From positions 372,001 to 436,000 of the forward strand of contig NZ_FNEO01000001.1 of assembly GCF_900100165.1 (NCBI RefSeq): DNA of 64,000 bases, read 5' to 3'. Origin of the DNA: Flavobacterium glycines (GTDB lineage Bacteria > Bacteroidota > Bacteroidia > Flavobacteriales > Flavobacteriaceae). Shown here piece after piece: positions 17,270 to 26,348 of this stretch (positions are counted from its first letter, which is position 1; each line of letters starts with the position of its first letter). A program made the position numbers and the translations under genes. Below the pieces are notes generated by a model. That model saw only the letters and a program-made list of their open reading frames with translations. It searched no databases and had not been told where the DNA came from.

Positions 17270-18325
17270 TTATTTTTGTTTGTAATGTACCTCAGATAAA
17301 TTTCGCAACATTTCGGCACTTTTCTCCGGTGTAATATCTCTTTGAGATTCTCCCATCATTTCGTAACCAACCATAAATTTTTTCACTGAAGCCGAACGCA
17401 ACAATGGCGGGTAAAAGTGCATGTGAAATTGCCATTCCGGATGGGCTGAACCGTCTGTTGGTGCCTGGTGAATTCCTGAAGAATAAGGGAATGATGTTTC
17501 GAAAAGATTATCATACTTTGTTGTTAGTTTTTTCAAAACCTCAGCAAAAGCAGTTACCTCATCCTCTGTAAAATCAGTGATTTTAGTAATATGACGTTTA
17601 CTGATAATCATGGTTTCAAAAGGCCAGATTGCCCAGAAAGGAACAATGGCAGCAAAATGATGGTTTTCAACCACAACGCGCTCTTTTACTTTTAATTCTT
17701 CATTTAAATAATCCTGCAACAAATTAGTTCCGTTTTTATCAAAATAAGCTTTTAAATTATCCTGTGTTTTTTGAACCTGAGTTGGCAACGAAGACTGAGC
17801 CCAGATTTGTCCGTGTGGATGCGGGTTACTACACCCCATTACACTTCCTTTGTTTTCAAAAATCTGCACGTGATTGATGTAATCAATGTTACCCAAATCA
17901 GTGTATTCTTTTTGCCATGTATGGATAATATTAACAATACCGTCTACATCCATTTCAGGCAACGTCAAATCGTGTCTTGGTGAAAAACAAACCACTCTCG
18001 AAATTCCTCTTTCCGGCTGTGCTTTAAAGAAACTTCCTTCTTCATTTCCTCCAAAATCAATTGGTTCCTGTTTTAAAGCAGCAAAGTCATTTTCGAAAAC
18101 AAAACTGCTTTCGTAAGGCGGATTTACTTCGCCATTAGCGCGAACATTTCCGGCACACAAATAACATTCCGGATCATATTCTGGTAAAGCAACAGTATTT
18201 ACAGCCTCTTTTTGTCCCTGCCATGGTCTTTTTGAACGGTGTGGCGAAACCAAAACCCATTCGTTAATCAAAGGATTATACCTTCTGTGCGGATCTTCAT
18301 TAATATCAAACTTTCTCATGCTCAT
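17270..18325 (-). CDS. galT: Galactose-1-phosphate uridylyltransferase
   Basis: 351-residue HIT-superfamily enzyme. The active-site motif NPHPHGQIWAQSSLP (about residues 168-182) includes the uridylylated His. A CxxC zinc-type pair (CYLC, near residue 55) and the C-terminal HMHFYPPLLR match the family. It transfers UMP between UDP-glucose and galactose-1-phosphate. The start ATG shares one base with the galK stop (TAATG), so the two genes are translationally coupled; a second ATG two codons on is equally usable. Cytoplasmic, middle of the operon. No oddities seen. Confidence 0.96.
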   Translation of the reverse strand: MSMRKFDINEDPHRRYNPLINEWVLVSPHRSKRPWQGQKEAVNTVALPEYDPECYLCAGNVRANGEVNPPYESSFVFENDFAALKQEPIDFGGNEEGSFFKAQPERGISRVVCFSPRHDLTLPEMDVDGIVNIIHTWQKEYTDLGNIDYINHVQIFENKGSVMGCSNPHPHGQIWAQSSLPTQVQKTQDNLKAYFDKNGTNLLQDYLNEELKVKERVVVENHHFAAIVPFWAIWPFETMIISKRHITKITDFTEDEVTAFAEVLKKLTTKYDNLFETSFPYSSGIHQAPTDGSAHPEWQFHMHFYPPLLRSASVKKFMVGYEMMGESQRDITPEKSAEMLRNLSEVHYKQK

Positions 18326-19491
18326 TATTTAGTGTATAGTGATGTTCCGTTACTTACTTTCACGTCGTAAATTTTCAATTCGATTCCGAAAGCTTCGGTA
18401 TATAATTTTGAGAATTTATCTTTAATTTCCTGTTCGTGTCCTTTTTTAACTAAGTTGATGGTACAACCTCCAAAACCACCTCCCATTAATCGGGAACCGA
18501 TAACTGCTGCTTCTTCTTTGGCTAAATCAACTAATAAATCCAACTCTTCACAACTTACCTCGTAGTCTTTAGACAAACCATCGTGAGTAGCAAACATCAA
18601 TTCGCCCAAGAATTCAATTTTTCCGTTATCCAAAGCCTCACAAGCCTGAATCACACGGTTGATTTCTTTTACCACAAAAAGAGAACGTCTATAAACGTCA
18701 TGACTCATTTTGTCTTTCAAGTCAATAATGGTTTGCTCGGTACAATCTCTAAAACTTTTTATTTCAGGAAAATTCGCTTTTACAATAGCAATTCCTTCTT
18801 CACATTGCTGTCTTCTTTCGTTGTAAGCCGAAGTCATTAGCGAATGTTTCACATTTGAATCAAACAAAATCAACGAATAATCAGCAAAGTTGGCATCGTG
18901 ATACGTATATTCTAAAGTACGGCAATCAATCTTGATCACTTTGTCTTCCTGTCCCATAACGCTAGAAAACTGATCCATAATTCCGCATTTGATTCCCACC
19001 CAATGTTCTGATTTTTGACCTAACAAAGCAATATCAATAGGTTTGATATTCAAATTAAACAAATCGTTCATCCCGAATAAGAAACCACATTCTAAAGCCG
19101 CCGATGAAGACAATCCGGAACCAACAGGAATATTACTGCTAAACACACAGTTTACCCCTTCAAACTGGAATCCGTTAATTTTTAATTGATTGATAATTCC
19201 TCTGATGTAGTTCGTCCATTCGTTTTTATCCAAACTTACCTCAGCCGTAACATCAATTTCAAACTCGTCATTCAGGTCTAAAGCTACTACTCTGGAAGTA
19301 TTGGTATTGTTTTTTGCAAAAGCAAAGCAAATAATCTTATCGATAGCCGCGGGCAAAACATAACCGTCGTTATAATCAATATGTTCTCCAATAATATTAA
19401 TCCTTCCCGGAGAAAGCACTATTTTATCTGGCTCATTACCAAAGATTTCTTTAAAAGAAGCCGCCGTTTTGTTAATTAAAATATCATTCAT
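18325..19491 (-). CDS. galK: Galactokinase
   Basis: 388-residue GHMP kinase. It shows the galactokinase signature PGRINIIGEHIDYNDGYVLP near residues 28-47, the ATP-binding GHMP loop PVGSGLSSSAALE near 120-132, and the third motif MGGGFGGCTINLV near 340-352. It phosphorylates galactose at C1, the first committed Leloir step. It overlaps galT by one base and follows galM by 46 bp. Cytoplasmic, with a normal length. N-acetylgalactosamine kinase is unlikely, given the operon. Confidence 0.96.
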   Translation of the reverse strand: MNDILINKTAASFKEIFGNEPDKIVLSPGRINIIGEHIDYNDGYVLPAAIDKIICFAFAKNNTNTSRVVALDLNDEFEIDVTAEVSLDKNEWTNYIRGIINQLKINGFQFEGVNCVFSSNIPVGSGLSSSAALECGFLFGMNDLFNLNIKPIDIALLGQKSEHWVGIKCGIMDQFSSVMGQEDKVIKIDCRTLEYTYHDANFADYSLILFDSNVKHSLMTSAYNERRQQCEEGIAIVKANFPEIKSFRDCTEQTIIDLKDKMSHDVYRRSLFVVKEINRVIQACEALDNGKIEFLGELMFATHDGLSKDYEVSCEELDLLVDLAKEEAAVIGSRLMGGGFGGCTINLVKKGHEQEIKDKFSKLYTEAFGIELKIYDVKVSNGTSLYTK

Positions 19492-19537
19492 TAGTTAAAA
19501 ATTGGTATAGTGTTACTATTATTTTGATAAAACCTCA

Positions 19538-20557
19538 TTACAGAGCTTCAAATTTATAAGTAGTTTTTTGAGTGTAAATATCTCCTTTTTTCAAAACCGA
19601 ACTTGGAAAATTAGCATGATTTGGAGCGTCAGGGAAATTTTGAGTTTCAAAACAAATTCCGCTTAAAGCATGATAGCTTGCATTTTCTTTTCCTTTTAAA
19701 TCAGGACCACAATTTCCGCCCACATAAATATGAACTCCCGGCTGATCGGTATAAACGTCCATTTTTAAATTCGTTTTTGGACTAAACAGCGTCGCTTTCA
19801 CTTCGTCATTGTTTTCAACTACAAAAGTGTTATCGATATTTTGAGGACATTTTTTAGCTGTTCGATAATCAAAAAACGTATTAGCTACTTCCAGAATATT
19901 CCCAGTTGGAATACAATCTTCTCTGGTTTCTACCACTTTTTGAGCGTGTACTACTAAATCCTGATTCGAAACATCTGATTGATGTCCGTCCAAATTGAAA
20001 TAACTGTGATGTGTTAAATTGATGATAGTATCTTCAGTAGTAGTTGCTTTGTATTCCAAAATCAATTCGTTTTCTTCTGATAAAGTATAAGTCAGACTTA
20101 CCGAAAGCTCACCCGGATAATTTTCTTCGTTAGCAGTACTAACATAACTCAAAGTAATTGATGGATTTTCACCGGTTGTTACTGCATCTACATTCCAGAT
20201 TTTTTGACTAAAGTTGTCAATTCCTCCGTGTAAAGAATTAACGCCATTGTTAATTGCTAATTGATACGTTTTTCCGTTTAGTTCAAATTTCCCTTCACTA
20301 ATTCTACCTGCATAACGCCCTACAGTAGCTCCCAAATAAGGTTTACCTTCTAATTGAAATGATTTTTCATAGCCTTCAACAGTATCAAATCCTAAAACTA
20401 CATCAACTAATTCATTATTCTTAGTTGGAATTTTTAATGCAGTTACTGTAGCTCCAAAAGGAATTACACTCAATTTTGCTCCGTTTTTATTAGTTAACTC
20501 ATAAAAACTTGAAACAACAGAATCTAAATGGGATAAATTATTTTCAGATGCAGACAT
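19538..20557 (-). CDS. galM: Aldose 1-epimerase (galactose mutarotase)
   Basis: 339-residue mutarotase. The beta-sandwich fold motifs are GATVGRYAGRISEGKFELNG near residues 73-92, NNGVNSLHGG (~98-107), the catalytic His in THHSYFNLDG (~180) and the catalytic Glu in GICFETQNFPDAPN (~303). It interconverts alpha and beta galactose so that beta-linked galactose released outside can be used by GalK. No signal peptide, so cytoplasmic. It is the first gene of the operon; a TAnnTTTG box lies about 38 bp upstream. Confidence 0.95.
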   Translation of the reverse strand: MSASENNLSHLDSVVSSFYELTNKNGAKLSVIPFGATVTALKIPTKNNELVDVVLGFDTVEGYEKSFQLEGKPYLGATVGRYAGRISEGKFELNGKTYQLAINNGVNSLHGGIDNFSQKIWNVDAVTTGENPSITLSYVSTANEENYPGELSVSLTYTLSEENELILEYKATTTEDTIINLTHHSYFNLDGHQSDVSNQDLVVHAQKVVETREDCIPTGNILEVANTFFDYRTAKKCPQNIDNTFVVENNDEVKATLFSPKTNLKMDVYTDQPGVHIYVGGNCGPDLKGKENASYHALSGICFETQNFPDAPNHANFPSSVLKKGDIYTQKTTYKFEAL

Positions 20558-20594
20558 AGAATATGGTTTATTTTTCGTTTATTGGTTGAGAAAG

Positions 20595-20602
20595 CAAAAA
20601 TA
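20595..20602 (-). promoter_or_regulatory. -7 box of the galactose operon
   Basis: Minus-strand TATTTTTG fits TAnnTTTG, 38 bp before the galM start. No convincing -33 box, so an activator may be needed. It is not experimentally supported. Confidence 0.4.
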
Positions 20603-20682
20603 GAAATAAAGCGCATTAAACTATACCACTACCTACCAGTTTTTAAAAATAGCCACTAGATTAATTAAAGCTGTAACAATAA

Positions 20683-20719
20683 AATATAAAAAACACCTGC
20701 AAAAAATTTTACAGGTGTT
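20683..20719 (-). terminator. Terminator of the SDR gene
   Basis: Stem AACACCTG (20692-20699) / CAGGTGTT (20712-20719) with a 12-nt loop and an A-rich flank on the left that gives a U-rich tail in minus-strand RNA. It separates the polysaccharide locus from the galactose operon. Confidence 0.75.
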
Positions 20720-20799
20720 CTTTAAATCTTTTTGAACTAAATAATACATAGTCCTTATAGAACTATTTCATATTTTATTAATTCGAATAATTAGCAAAA

Positions 20800-21582
20800 T
20801 TACTCATTAGCAGGCTTACCAATGGTAGCTAAAATTCCACCGTCTACATAAATCACCTGACCATTTACAAACTTACTTGCATCAGAAGCCAGGAAAACAG
20901 CTGTTCCAGCTAAATCTTCCGGATCTCCCCAGCGTCCTGCCGGAGTTCTGCTAATAATAAAATCATTAAATGGATGACCATCCACTCGAATTGGCGCCGT
21001 TTGTGAAGTTGCAAAATAGCCCGGACCTATAGCATTTACCTGAATATTGTATTTTGCCCATTCGGTTGCTAAATTTCTGGTCAACATTTTCAGTCCTCCT
21101 TTTGCAGAAGCATAAGCGCTCACATTGTCACGACCTAATTCGCTCATCATTGAACAGATATTAATAATTTTTCCTGATTGACGTGCAATCATTCCTTTAG
21201 CTACCAATTTAGACATGATAAATGGACCAACTAAATCCACATCGATTACTTTTCTAAAATCAGCTACCGGCATATCAATAGCCAAAACACGCATGATAAT
21301 CCCGGCATTGTTAACCAAAATATCAATTTTACCATGATTGGCTTCCATTGCTGCCACCTGTTTTTCGGCCTCTGTCTCATCGGTTACATCAAACACATAT
21401 CCGGTTGCTTTGAAACCTTTCTTCTTGTATAATTCGATAGCTTCATCCAACGGTTCTTTGACATTGTTTGTAATAATTAATTCGGCTCCCGCACTAGCCA
21501 ATCCTTCGGCCATAGCCATCCCTAATCCATGGATTCCTCCAGTTACTAAAGCCGTTTTTCCTTCCAGGTTAAATAAATTCAT
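20800..21582 (-). CDS. SDR family oxidoreductase, gluconate 5-dehydrogenase-like
   Basis: 260-residue classical short-chain dehydrogenase. It shows the TGGIHGLG cofactor loop (TGxxxGxG, residues 14-21), NNAG (~90-93), a catalytic Ser in NICSMMS (~142-148) and YASAKGG with the Tyr/Lys pair (~157-163). The closest remembered relatives are gluconate 5-dehydrogenase and 2-deoxy-D-gluconate (KduD) dehydrogenase. It lies 105 bp after the DUF2264 gene, itself a candidate for glucuronic-acid release, so a role in hexuronate or ketogluconate catabolism is plausible but inferred. Cytoplasmic. Followed by a terminator. Confidence 0.85.
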   Translation of the reverse strand: MNLFNLEGKTALVTGGIHGLGMAMAEGLASAGAELIITNNVKEPLDEAIELYKKKGFKATGYVFDVTDETEAEKQVAAMEANHGKIDILVNNAGIIMRVLAIDMPVADFRKVIDVDLVGPFIMSKLVAKGMIARQSGKIINICSMMSELGRDNVSAYASAKGGLKMLTRNLATEWAKYNIQVNAIGPGYFATSQTAPIRVDGHPFNDFIISRTPAGRWGDPEDLAGTAVFLASDASKFVNGQVIYVDGGILATIGKPANE

Positions 21583-21687
21583 TGTTATTGGTTTTTTAAA
21601 TTATTTGGTTGTTATTTTTAGTTTACCCTTATTTTAAAAAGGATGGAAAATTACAAAATATAGTTTTATTTTTATCCAAAACTATTA

Positions 21688-23703
21688 TTATTTAAAATCA
21701 ACCCGTATAATTTTACCACTATTAAATTGAATACTAACGCCTACATCTGTTTGGTTAATACTTCTCACCGGGAGTAATTCTTTATTTTTCCATTTTTCCC
21801 CTGATTTTTTCCAAAGCATCAAAGTAGCATAAGTATTCAATCCTTTATCTTTAGAAGCAGTATTAGCTACAAGATTAATTACAGAACTTTCATTGCTTTC
21901 CGGATGCAAACCTTTTGTATTAACTACTTCTGATTTCCCCCATCCTAATAGAGAAACCATCGCTAATTGGTATTTACCGTTATCAATAATCGTTACCTCG
22001 TGACCTTTTATTTTTCTTTTTTCAACTCGAATTTCCTTATCCAATTTAGGCAAAGCATAATGCCCCAAACGCATAGAAACAACTTTATCTGAATTATTTT
22101 TATCTACTCTCAAAATTCCGTTAGCCAAAGGAATATCGGCCAGACTGAATTTGATATTCTCATCTGTTTCTAAAACCACATCACGGTAATAAACTTCGTT
22201 TTCAAACTTTTTAAAAGTGTACAATCTAAAAGCTTCCCAATTATTTTCTTTGTTTTTTATAACATAATTCATCGCCACTTCCCCATTCGTTCCATCAGCC
22301 TGCCAGGGAAAAGCACTACTGTAAGACAAACGATTATAATTTTCAGTGGAACGGAATTTTTGCCAGTCATTTTTCACCTTTTCGTGGCACCAAGCCCTAA
22401 CTTCAGAAGCGCCAATATTGGGATAATCGGTAATTAAAATATTGGAATCTCCCTGGTATTTATTATAAACCGCATCTTTTTTAAACTTGGTATCCCAATC
22501 ACCATTATTTTCTTTAGCAGTCCAAAAAGGATTGTTATCAGGAACCAATAAAGCCAAAAATGCTTTCCCCATCCAATACACACTGCCTCTGCAGCTATAA
22601 ACCTGAACAGCAGGTTCAAAAGCGCCGTAGAAACCTAGTGTAGGCACCTTATCCTTCATAAAATCAGGATGGGTAAAAAACTGCTTAATTACCCCGGAAG
22701 AAATTCTGCGCATCCAACCATAGTTAGTATTTCCGTCATTTTGAAAACCCATCAAAGGAAAAGGAATAATCGCACCGGTTCTGTAACTGATACTTCTGCC
22801 CCACATAATCATTTCCCCATTTTTACTGAATAAATTAGGATAATTGTATTTCAAGTCGCTAAAATTTTGTTCAAACTGAGCAGCAATCTCCGGATAATGT
22901 ATCTTCCCGAAATACTCTGACCAAATCATCCCGTACATCTGAAAAGCCCACATACTGTAATAATCATAAGCCGGACTATCGTTGTACCAACCATTGCCTC
23001 TATAAGCTTTAAGAGATTTTTGCAAATACTCCAAAAGTAATTTCTCATTGACAACATAGCCTTGTTCTTTGAAAAAACTTAACACAAAAACATTAAAAAA
23101 CTTCCAGTTAGAATCTACAGTTGGACCATCTCCATAGCTGAGCATAGTTTTTGCCAATTTATCTTTTTGTTCCTGCGGTAACGGATTCCACAAAACTTCA
23201 GGATTAGTAAGCATTGAAACAGCCAATGCCCCAAATTCTACTAATTTCTGACTTGCTCCTCCGTTTTTAGAACGCGGCTCAATATAAGAGGCACTGGCAG
23301 GATCAGTCAATTTTGCTATTTGACACCTGTAATAATCGGCTACTTTTATATTATTAATAACCAATTCCGGATTTTCCTTCAATAAAGGCGAAGCGATAAA
23401 CAACGTCCTGCAAAGCCCTTCTAATTTCTCTGTTGAAACCTGTGCTTCATTTACAGGATAACTCTTCCCTTCCTGTTTGGGAAATTTCATCGGATCATCT
23501 AAAGAATGTACGTAACTAAAAGCTCCTTCAAGCAGGTACATCGCCGCATCTTTCCAGTGCTGCTTAGTCATTCCGGTATAAGGACTCAACTTATAATCGG
23601 GATTTACTATTTGAAAAGCCTCATTAGTTGTCGCTTTTTGTTGTGCAAAACAAGTCAGATTGCACGAGATTACTAACAACAAAAATGTTTTTAATTTATT
23701 CAT
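21688..23703 (-). CDS. DUF2264 protein, candidate secreted exo-glycosidase
   Basis: 671-residue protein with a signal peptide (cleavage near CFAQQ, residue 20). The N-terminal ~400 residues are helix-rich with the DUF2264 pattern (WKDAAMYLLEGAFSYVHSLDDP; NNWKFFNVFV-like and DSPAYDYYSMWAFQMYG segments), suggesting an (alpha/alpha) barrel. The rest is beta-rich. From memory, proteins of this type include a beta-glucuronidase acting on arabinogalactan and placed in GH154; that equation needs a database check. It sits 30 bp after the GH2 gene and before the SDR, likely in one transcript. Periplasmic. Family firm, activity inferred. Confidence 0.8.
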   Translation of the reverse strand: MNKLKTFLLLVISCNLTCFAQQKATTNEAFQIVNPDYKLSPYTGMTKQHWKDAAMYLLEGAFSYVHSLDDPMKFPKQEGKSYPVNEAQVSTEKLEGLCRTLFIASPLLKENPELVINNIKVADYYRCQIAKLTDPASASYIEPRSKNGGASQKLVEFGALAVSMLTNPEVLWNPLPQEQKDKLAKTMLSYGDGPTVDSNWKFFNVFVLSFFKEQGYVVNEKLLLEYLQKSLKAYRGNGWYNDSPAYDYYSMWAFQMYGMIWSEYFGKIHYPEIAAQFEQNFSDLKYNYPNLFSKNGEMIMWGRSISYRTGAIIPFPLMGFQNDGNTNYGWMRRISSGVIKQFFTHPDFMKDKVPTLGFYGAFEPAVQVYSCRGSVYWMGKAFLALLVPDNNPFWTAKENNGDWDTKFKKDAVYNKYQGDSNILITDYPNIGASEVRAWCHEKVKNDWQKFRSTENYNRLSYSSAFPWQADGTNGEVAMNYVIKNKENNWEAFRLYTFKKFENEVYYRDVVLETDENIKFSLADIPLANGILRVDKNNSDKVVSMRLGHYALPKLDKEIRVEKRKIKGHEVTIIDNGKYQLAMVSLLGWGKSEVVNTKGLHPESNESSVINLVANTASKDKGLNTYATLMLWKKSGEKWKNKELLPVRSINQTDVGVSIQFNSGKIIRVDFK

Positions 23704-23733
23704 ATTTTAAAATTTGTCTTAACTCTAAAAAAT

Positions 23734-26196
23734 CTATTTAACTGATTTAATTTTAATTTTTCCTTTGGTCAAAGCAGGCGAACTAACCTCAATTGCTATT
23801 TCACCCCTATCCTTAGTGCTCTTTACAATAAGCAAAGCTTTTCCTTTCCAGGCTTTTCTTTTATTAGCCATATACAAATCGGTATCTTTTAAATTGGCAT
23901 TATCTACCCCCGCAATCACTCCCGCCCCCGATATTTTAAATGTAAGTTGGTTCTCTGCATTTGGGTCAATATTCCCTTCTTCATCAGTAATATCAACCGC
24001 AATATAAGATAAATCCTGACCATCAGCTGCTATTTCATTTCGGTCAGCAGATAATTTTATTTTAGCTGTCTGTTGAGCCGTTTTTAAGATTGTTGTTTCT
24101 GCTTCCTTATCATTTTCTAATCCAACGGCTTTTAATTCTCCTGCAATATAAGGAATTATAAAAGTGGCTTTAAACTCTTGGCTGAGACCAGTTTCTTTTT
24201 CTCCAATGACTTTGTTATTTAGATACAGCCTTACTTTAGGATATTTCGAGTAGACCTCAACCTCAATATTTTTTCCTTCATGACCGGGCCAGGTCCAGCT
24301 TTCCCAAGTAGGCCAAACTGCCCAGGAAGTCAGTTTAATTTGACCACTTTCAGGATTAGGTTCGCGCACTGCCATATACAATTTCTCAGCATTATTATAC
24401 AGCATGCTTCGGTAATGAGAAATCGGTTTTCGCCATCCTGTTAAATCCACATCGCCACAGTAAGCGCCATGCCAAGGATATAAATTTCCTTCCCAATGTT
24501 CTCCGGCTGGTTCTCCAGGGTAGACGTAACGCCCAATACCAGATTCGCCCAAATAATCCATGGCTGTCCACACAAAATCACCAATAATGTAATTGTGTTT
24601 TTGAACCAAATTCCAATTAGCGAAAGCATCCTTAGGATAGGATTCTGTTTGTACAATAACACGAGAAGGCACTCTTGTATGATCCGATTCGGCACGATGC
24701 AATTGATAATTGTAACCCGCTACATCATGAGCTGCCATTAAAGGATCAAATATTTCCCAGTCTTTAGTCCAGGTTGTCATTGCCGATGTTACGGGACGTG
24801 TTGCATCTAAATTACGAACCGCACTGGCTAACATCTTTGCCGTTTCAACCGCTTCCGATTTTGCTCGTTCAATAATTTCATTCCCTATACTCCACATAAT
24901 GATAGACGGATGATTTCTGTCACGCAGAACCATCGATTCTACATCATGTTTCCACCATTTGTCAAAAATACTCGCATAATCATAGATTGTTTTTTTCTCT
25001 TTCCAGCCATCAAAAGCTTCATCAATCACCAACATTCCCAATCGGTCGCAAGCATCTAAAAAAGCTTCCGAAGGCGGATTATGGGAAGTTCTCACCGCAT
25101 TAAAACCTGCTTTTTTCAGCAATTCTACTTTTCTCACTTCGGCACGGTCATAAGCCGCAGCGCCTAAAGCACCGTTATCATGATGTACACAACCTCCGTT
25201 TAGCAATGTCTTTTTACCGTTTAATACAAATCCTTTTTCAGCAGAAAATTCGATAGTTCTGATTCCGAATTGCTTTGTAACAACATCAACTGGCAAATCA
25301 CCATCCTTAATTTTTCCGGCTTTCATGATTTTTATTTCTGCAGTATAAAGATCTGGAGTTTCCGGTGACCACAAAATTGGATTCTCAATTTCTATATTTT
25401 GTACAATTTCTTTTTCTTCACCAGCTTTTAAATCAATCCCAAGACCATTATCAGTACTCATCGAAATAGTTTTAGAACCATTTACTTTTTTAATAGAAAT
25501 CGTTGTTGAAAAAGTCATTGTTTGCAAAGTTTCTGTATCATTTTTCACCATAGTTTTAACCTGAACTGTAGCTTTTTCATTAGTCACTTTTGGAGTCGTT
25601 ATTGCCACTCCCCATTGTTTGATGTGAATTGGATTTCTTACCATCAACCATACATTGCGATAAATCCCGGATCCGCTATACCATCTGCAATTTTTTTGTT
25701 GCGAATTATCCACTTTAACTGCAATGGTATTTTGTTGACCAAATTTTAAATAAGAAGTCAAATCATATTCGAAAGATGTATAGCCATAAGGCTGCATTCC
25801 TACTGATTTTCCATTGACAAAAACCTCAGCATTCATATAAACGCCTTCGAAATAGATAGCTATTTTTTGGTTTTTCCATTCAGCAGGAACCGAAAATGTT
25901 TTTCGGTACCAGGCTGTTCCCATTGGATAAAATCCTCCATCGCCTCCGCTTGGATTATCTTTTTCTGATTTCCCCTCAATACTCCAATCGTGGGGTAAAT
26001 CTAATTCCCTCCAATTCTTATCATCAAAATTCACCGAACTATTCTCAGGCGAATCTCCTAAAGCGAATTTCCAATCGGCATTGAACTTTTGATTTCTTTC
26101 AAATCCAACTTTCTTTTTCGTCTGAGCCGAAACACCATTCACCATTAAGAAACTAAGTAAAAACAAAGACGCTACAAATTGTATCTTTTTCATCAT
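23734..26196 (-). CDS. GH2 glycoside hydrolase (beta-galactosidase-like)
   Basis: About 820 residues from the ATG pair at 26196/26193; the longer frame begins with TTG and gives an unlikely signal peptide, so I prefer MMKKIQFVASLF. Domain order is the sugar-binding jelly roll (~40-190), Ig-like domain, the (beta/alpha)8 barrel with acid/base Glu in MWSIGNE (~residue 440) and nucleophile Glu in VQTESYP (~518), then a DUF4982-like domain (ESWTWPGHEGKNIEVEVYS) and a C-terminal Ig-like domain. Such enzymes are periplasmic beta-galactosidases, and some are beta-glucuronidases; the ESW...EVEVYSK part is typical of Bacteroidota beta-galactosidases. It is the lead gene of GH2-DUF2264-SDR. Confidence 0.9.
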   Translation of the reverse strand: MMKKIQFVASLFLLSFLMVNGVSAQTKKKVGFERNQKFNADWKFALGDSPENSSVNFDDKNWRELDLPHDWSIEGKSEKDNPSGGDGGFYPMGTAWYRKTFSVPAEWKNQKIAIYFEGVYMNAEVFVNGKSVGMQPYGYTSFEYDLTSYLKFGQQNTIAVKVDNSQQKNCRWYSGSGIYRNVWLMVRNPIHIKQWGVAITTPKVTNEKATVQVKTMVKNDTETLQTMTFSTTISIKKVNGSKTISMSTDNGLGIDLKAGEEKEIVQNIEIENPILWSPETPDLYTAEIKIMKAGKIKDGDLPVDVVTKQFGIRTIEFSAEKGFVLNGKKTLLNGGCVHHDNGALGAAAYDRAEVRKVELLKKAGFNAVRTSHNPPSEAFLDACDRLGMLVIDEAFDGWKEKKTIYDYASIFDKWWKHDVESMVLRDRNHPSIIMWSIGNEIIERAKSEAVETAKMLASAVRNLDATRPVTSAMTTWTKDWEIFDPLMAAHDVAGYNYQLHRAESDHTRVPSRVIVQTESYPKDAFANWNLVQKHNYIIGDFVWTAMDYLGESGIGRYVYPGEPAGEHWEGNLYPWHGAYCGDVDLTGWRKPISHYRSMLYNNAEKLYMAVREPNPESGQIKLTSWAVWPTWESWTWPGHEGKNIEVEVYSKYPKVRLYLNNKVIGEKETGLSQEFKATFIIPYIAGELKAVGLENDKEAETTILKTAQQTAKIKLSADRNEIAADGQDLSYIAVDITDEEGNIDPNAENQLTFKISGAGVIAGVDNANLKDTDLYMANKRKAWKGKALLIVKSTKDRGEIAIEVSSPALTKGKIKIKSVK

Positions 26197-26348
26197 TTTT
26201 TTTCTTGTATTTATTTTAATTGGCTTATCTAAAAATATCAAAATTAAAACTATGTAATATATACTATTTCAATAACTGTTTCTAAAAACAGTCCCTAAGA
26301 AAACATCCTACACACCCTCTTTAAACTTGTTAATCAAATAATTAAGAA

